64,000 nt of DNA from Plantago ovata (lineage: Eukaryota; Streptophyta; Magnoliopsida; Lamiales; Plantaginaceae). Below the pieces are notes generated by a model. The model did no database searches and was not told the DNA's origin. It saw only the letters and a list, made by a program, of their open reading frames with translations. A program made the translations under genes and the position numbers. Position 1 is the stretch's first letter. Each line of letters begins with the position of its first letter. Of the stretch, positions 59,556-64,000 are shown piece after piece. The DNA lies in NCBI GenBank assembly GCA_028274465.1, contig CM051458.1, forward strand, positions 14,957,566 to 15,021,565, read 5' to 3'.

Positions 59556-60602
59556 ATCTGACCCATTTTAGGAATAAATCCCGGTCCATTTCACTTAACC
59601 CGAACATCATGGATTAAATACCCGAATCATCCTGCCCCGTTATTTGACCCTACTAATACCATCTTCTTGTTTCGTGTTTAAGCATTGCCTCTAACCGCGG
59701 CCACCACCGTATTCTCCAAGGTATGTTAATCAACCCTAGCTTTTGCGTTTTTTCAGTTAACGCTTTGTCTCACTGAATTAGCTAGCTTGAATTGGTGCTT
59801 ATTTTATTATATATTATTTGATAATTGACCAGTAGTATTATTTAGTTAGGAATTTTCGATAGTAATTTATTTTCATGCATCAGAGTTAGTTTTGCCAACT
59901 CAAGTTTTAGGTAATTGGAAATTTGGAATGGTTGTAGTTGGAATAACTGAATGATCAAGTGGGAGTGAAATACGAATACTAATAGGACACATGAAAAATG
60001 AGAATATAACTGTGAGAAGAATAATGAAAGGAATAAATTGATCAAAATGGTATAAATGGGAGTCGATCCTGTGCCATGTGAATGACAGGAGACAAACCGA
60101 AGTACTGCAACAAATCAAATTTTGCTAATTAAATTGTTACACGTAGGCAATATACTAAATCTGAGGGGTCAAGTGACCCCACCGGGCGTCACTGCTTAGT
60201 GTGTGCTCGCTGGGTGTTCTGTATATTGTGGATTGACAACCTTGTTTGCTTAATTCTAAACTTTATGTCAAGCCACTTGTCAGTGTTCACAACACTGTTG
60301 CATATATGATTGTACAAAATATAAGAACATGACACATTAGGAATTTGGGCTTTGGAGCTGTTTACAGAAAGCTTATTATAGTTAACTCCATGCGTCCCAT
60401 AGTGTACACCCATTTCCAGAGTTTGCCCCATCCCTTTTTATGTTAGCTAATAGGAGATATATGTGCTGTTTTCATGCCCAAACTTCATGTATATGTATAC
60501 TACTGAAAGTAATACAATGGTATTAAACTTTATCTTTCTCTTTTTACTTTTGCATGGTACTTCAAGGGCTAGAGGTAATAACTTAGCCTCATACAGTTCA
60601 AA

Positions 60603-63600
60603 ATGGTTGAATCGAGGCGTGGTAGAAGTGTTGACATGCAGGACCAAGAAGATTCGCCTATGAGGGAGAGGTGGTCGGGAGAACGTAATGATTCTGAGGA
60701 ACATGGATCTGATGATGCACGAGAATTGGGCAAGCATCGAAGCAAAGATAAGAGTAAACCAGCAGGAGGGATGATAAAGAATACAGGACTAGAGATCAAG
60801 AGAGGTTGAAGGAAAACAAAGATTCAACTAAAGATCGTTCGTGTGGCAGGGGCAAGAGGAAGGAAGAAAGAGACGAACGAGAAAAGGACAAGGTTCGAGA
60901 TACTGTCCGAGATAAGGACCCTGCTCGTGAGAAACATAAGGAAACTGATAGAGATAAAGAGCGGAAGGATCGGACAAAGGAAAGAGGTTTAGAGAAGGAA
61001 GGTGATAGAGGTTGTGATAAAGACCGCAGTAATAAAGGCCGTGATAAGCATAGAGACGGGGAGATGGAAAAAGATAGATCCAAAGGCAAGGAACGAGAGA
61101 AACACAATGATAGGGAGAGGGAAAGGGATACTGGCAGAGATAGAGGCAAGGATACACATGAACGAGAGAAGGGGAAGGAGAGAAATAGGGATAAAGAAAA
61201 GCACACAGATCAGGATAAGGACAGGGCAAGGGACAGGGACAGAGATAGGACTATTCGTAAGCCGAAGGATGAGAGTCACGATGTGATAAAAAATATGGGG
61301 AAGGATGATTATTCAAGATCTCATTGTGAATCTGAACGTGAGTATCAATCTGGGAAGGAGGTAAAGGATAACGCTGATAGTGAAAATGTCTCCAAGTTTC
61401 TGAGGAACCAAGAAAATGCGCAGAATGTGGTTGCAGGATCTCAAGAATCAGCTTCAGAGTTGGAGGAACGTATTACCAGGTAAATTAAGTACACCCCATT
61501 GTCATTCATGTTTCCTGATACTTTTGTTTCACCCAGTCAGTGTGGAACTGGGTTTCTTATCTGTTTAAGCTCTATGATGCATGTCATTGGTGGTGGGGCT
61601 CTTCAAATTGCACCCCCAGACAGAGGTATTTCGAAATTTTGAACAGTAATCCATAAGTTGGTCAAGGTATTTCGAAATTTTGGACCTAGATGTAATAGTT
61701 TGACTAAGAGGGTTGTATCTGTAATTGATTAGTCTAGTGGGGGTAGTAGATGTAAAAAACCCCACACATATCTACATGACTCAGATTGTTTGCTTCTCTT
61801 GCTACTTGAACCAGTAAATGTTGGTAATAGACGTGTTCCTGATTTAGTACATTTTCATGTCTATCGATGCATGTTGAAAAAGACTATATGCTGATCTGGT
61901 GTCCCCAATTATTTGATAGATTTGAATGTGCTTATATATGTTTGACAAGGTATAATTTATATGTGAGGAAATTTATATCCTTTTAAAAGTAGAAGTAACA
62001 AGTTACATAATTAATCAAGCACTGACATGCATTTGTTCGAAGGCAACAACTTGGCTTGTTTCAGGTATCCTTGAGAAAAGGGAACATTACACTACTGCCT
62101 TTACTAGATACTTAGAAAATAAGCTTAGCCATCTTGGTCAAACAATTACATCTAGTTCCATTTTTTCATATTTTGATTGACAATGAAAGCAGTTATGCCC
62201 CCAACATATTCCTAATTAAGAAAGGGAAAAAGTAAAATGAAACTTTTTTCAACTTTTCCTCCCTTTCTTTCTAGATAACCCTTTTCCAAATGAAAGCTTG
62301 CTATGCCCTTTATTGTTATATTTCAATTTTCTGAAGGAACGCTTGCTATGCCACAGGTCGGAATCTGTACTCTGCCAAGAATGGGCGGAGTTTGGAGCTC
62401 CTCTATACCATTAAAAGAAGTACAAAACAATACAAAACAATAATACAACATAATGTTTTTATTTGGTCAAGTTGGGTTTTTGTGCAATGTTGTGGAAATG
62501 TGATGTGGGTGATTTTGGGCCACGTGGTCCATGAACTTATTCATAGACTAGGTCTCTAGTACAGAATGTTCCTGTTAAGTGGGGTAATTTTTGTTTCCCC
62601 TAAAATGAAGAGGTTTATTTGTAACGGTTGATTAAACTTTTACATTCTCAATAAAAATGAGGTCAAAAGGTTTTTCATTAATTTTTTTTTGGCTGGACAT
62701 TATTGCTGGCTTTTCGACCTAGATGTAATAAAATTAAATTAGTCGGCAATTCCATGTAAGTTTACTAAGGTGGACCAACCTGCTGTGTGAGCATGTAACA
62801 GTATATAAGGGTATTCACAATTCTCCCTTGTAAATAAAGTTGCACTGCAAGGTGAACATTTCTATGAACTTTTTCTTTTTCGAAATCACATGCTAGTTCT
62901 CTGGACTGCGCCACACCTGCTTGAATAGCATAACATTGCATATCTTTGTATATTCCACTTCAACATGAGTGTCATTGTGGTTGGTTTTGTTTTATACATG
63001 GGGCAAGACTCAAGAGTATAACAAATATTTACCAGGCTCCTCTGATTTCAGAATGCGGGAAGAACGGCTGAAGAAGTATACAGGTGCTAGTGAGGTTCGT
63101 CATGGGTTAGTAAGAGCAGAAAACTTGAAGAGAAGAGAAATTCTGCGAAGGAGAAAGCGCTGCAACTTTCTAGAATATTTGAAGAGCAGGTGATTTTGTC
63201 AATTTGTTCAGTTTGTAAATTTTGGATTTTTGAAAAGCAGACCTTTTTTTTTATTTGATATTTTCTTTAGGATGGAGTCAACTTTGTCTGAAGTTAGCTC
63301 ACAATCTTCTTTTGTATCTAACAGGATAATATGAATGATGGAGATAGTGATGATGATGCACCAGTGAAACACACGACTGGTATACTCACTGTTTAACACA
63401 CATATAATGTGCTGACGGATAAATTAGTTTATTAATTCTGCATATCCCTAACAACTTTTGGCATTCTGTTTTTGTAGCCTTTAAAAACATACTGCGCATT
63501 TCTATCTCTATATGCTACATGATGTTTTACATGAAAATATTCATGTTTCGTGCTACTTGTAACACTGAGTCCACTTTCGTGCTAAACATCCTTATTTCCC

Positions 63601-63968
63601 AATTTATATCTTACATTTTGCCATACGATCTTGTTATCAGATGATTTAGGTGGGGTCAGAATTCTTCATGGGTTAGATAAGGTAATTCAAGGTGGGGCTG
63701 TGGTTTTGACGCTCAAAGATCAAAGCATACTTGCTGACGGTGACATTAATGAAGGTAATGTACACTTTTGACCCTTATTGCTTTTACTGCTGATTTCGCC
63801 CTTCTTCATCCTCCAGGGTATTTTCTGCGCTCAGATTTCCTAAGGTGACGCTACATTGTTTATACCAGAGGTTGATATGCTTGAGAATGTGGAAATGGGA
63901 GAGCAAAAGCGGAGAAATGAGGCTTATAAGGCTGCGAAGAAGAAGAATGTTTATGATGACATTGATGA
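60603..63968 (+). CDS. DOT2: SART-1 family splicing factor DOT2/MDF, 5' part
   Basis: SART-1 (Snu66) is a U4/U6.U5 tri-snRNP protein needed for pre-mRNA splicing; Arabidopsis DOT2/MDF acts in meristem and vein development. Exon 1 (60603-61479) begins MVESRRGRSVDMQDQEDSPM and is a long RD/RE/KD-rich stretch. Later exons 63052-63189 (MREERLKK), 63325-63379 (NMNDGDSDDDAPVKHTT), 63641-63754 (LGGVRILHGLDKVIQGGAVV, LTLKDQSILADGDINE) and 63869-63968 (VDMLENVEMGEQKRRNEAYK) match the SART-1 core. The gene continues past the window after a GTAAGA donor. Single bases seem missing near 60774 and 63097; the residues around both are conserved. A 5' UTR exon and intron probably lie at 59680-60590. Confidence 0.9.
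61590..61763. repeat. MITE fragment related to the fold-back element
   Basis: Lies in DOT2 intron 1. It ends TAGTGGGGGTAGTAGATGTAA followed by AAAAACCCC, like the inner ends of the element at 31907-33507, and contains an internal duplication of GGTATTTCGAAATTTTG. Confidence 0.65.
62082..62830. mobile_element. MITE of the fold-back family in DOT2 intron 1
   Basis: The left end, AAGGGAACATTACACTACTG, is followed by TTGGTCAAACAATTACATCT, which parallels TTAGTCAAACAATTACATCC at 31957. The right end, TAAGGGTATTCACAATTCTC, is the rough complement. The interior is AT-rich with no gene. Confidence 0.6.
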
Positions 63969-64000
63969 GTAAGAATAATCAAATATCATCCTCAGATACT

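Noticed and set aside
60796..61279. Ser/Leu/Pro-rich minus-strand ORFs
   Set aside because: Antisense shadows of the RD/KE-rich DOT2 exon.

Overview
The window is plant nuclear DNA from a eudicot. Introns are short and AT-rich with GT-AG borders, and the recognisable genes are plant ones: an LRR-XI type receptor kinase, glycerol kinase, plant-type FPG DNA glycosylase, SART-1/DOT2, a VQ-motif protein, a ferric reductase/oxidase (FRO) and a CYP81-like P450. I cannot name the species. More than half of the sequence is transposon-derived, and there is one 100-N assembly gap (15691-15790).

Layout. 1-7.4 kb: minus-strand LRR receptor kinase whose kinase exon is split by a 3.4-kb Copia-type LTR retrotransposon with a 5-bp target duplication. 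7.4-15.4 kb: mostly AT-rich DNA with a Stowaway-like MITE, three tRNA-shaped repeats, the broken 5' part of a UVH3/XPG DNA-repair gene, two imperfect hairpins and traces of an unrecognised minus-strand gene. 15.4-18.3 kb: a PIF/Harbinger-like element (TAA duplication) carrying two GRF-type zinc-finger genes. 18.9-30.2 kb: a large Mutator-like element (MULE) with an open 761-aa FAR1/MuDR-type transposase gene and a convergent Ulp1-like protease gene. A roughly 20-bp repeat with core ATATCCCATGATATC runs through its introns and intergenic DNA, always in the same orientation. 30.8-33.5 kb: a CACTA 5' end and a 1.6-kb fold-back element. 35.5-38.5 kb: an intact glycerol kinase gene. 39.8-40.9 kb: a VQ-type gene with a degenerate tandem copy. 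41.4-45.1 kb: an FRO gene broken by two independent hAT insertions in coding exons plus small lesions. 47.4-51.4 kb: a CYP81 fragment beside a truncated CACTA element with a decayed TNP-like gene. 52.3-53.9 kb: a long-TIR MITE and dispersed repeats. 54.1-58.4 kb: the FPG gene with a duplicated alternative exon 8. 59.7-64 kb: the 5' part of DOT2/SART-1, running off the right edge and carrying MITEs of the fold-back family in intron 1.

Two themes stand out. First, transposons have landed in coding exons of two genes (receptor kinase, FRO). Second, many otherwise well-conserved exons carry single-base length changes, mostly in short homopolymers. These also occur in DOT2 and FPG, which should be functional, so some are probably residual consensus errors rather than true decay. 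Glycerol kinase and the MULE transposase are open throughout. The most unusual structure is the directional repeat spread over about 9 kb of the MULE.
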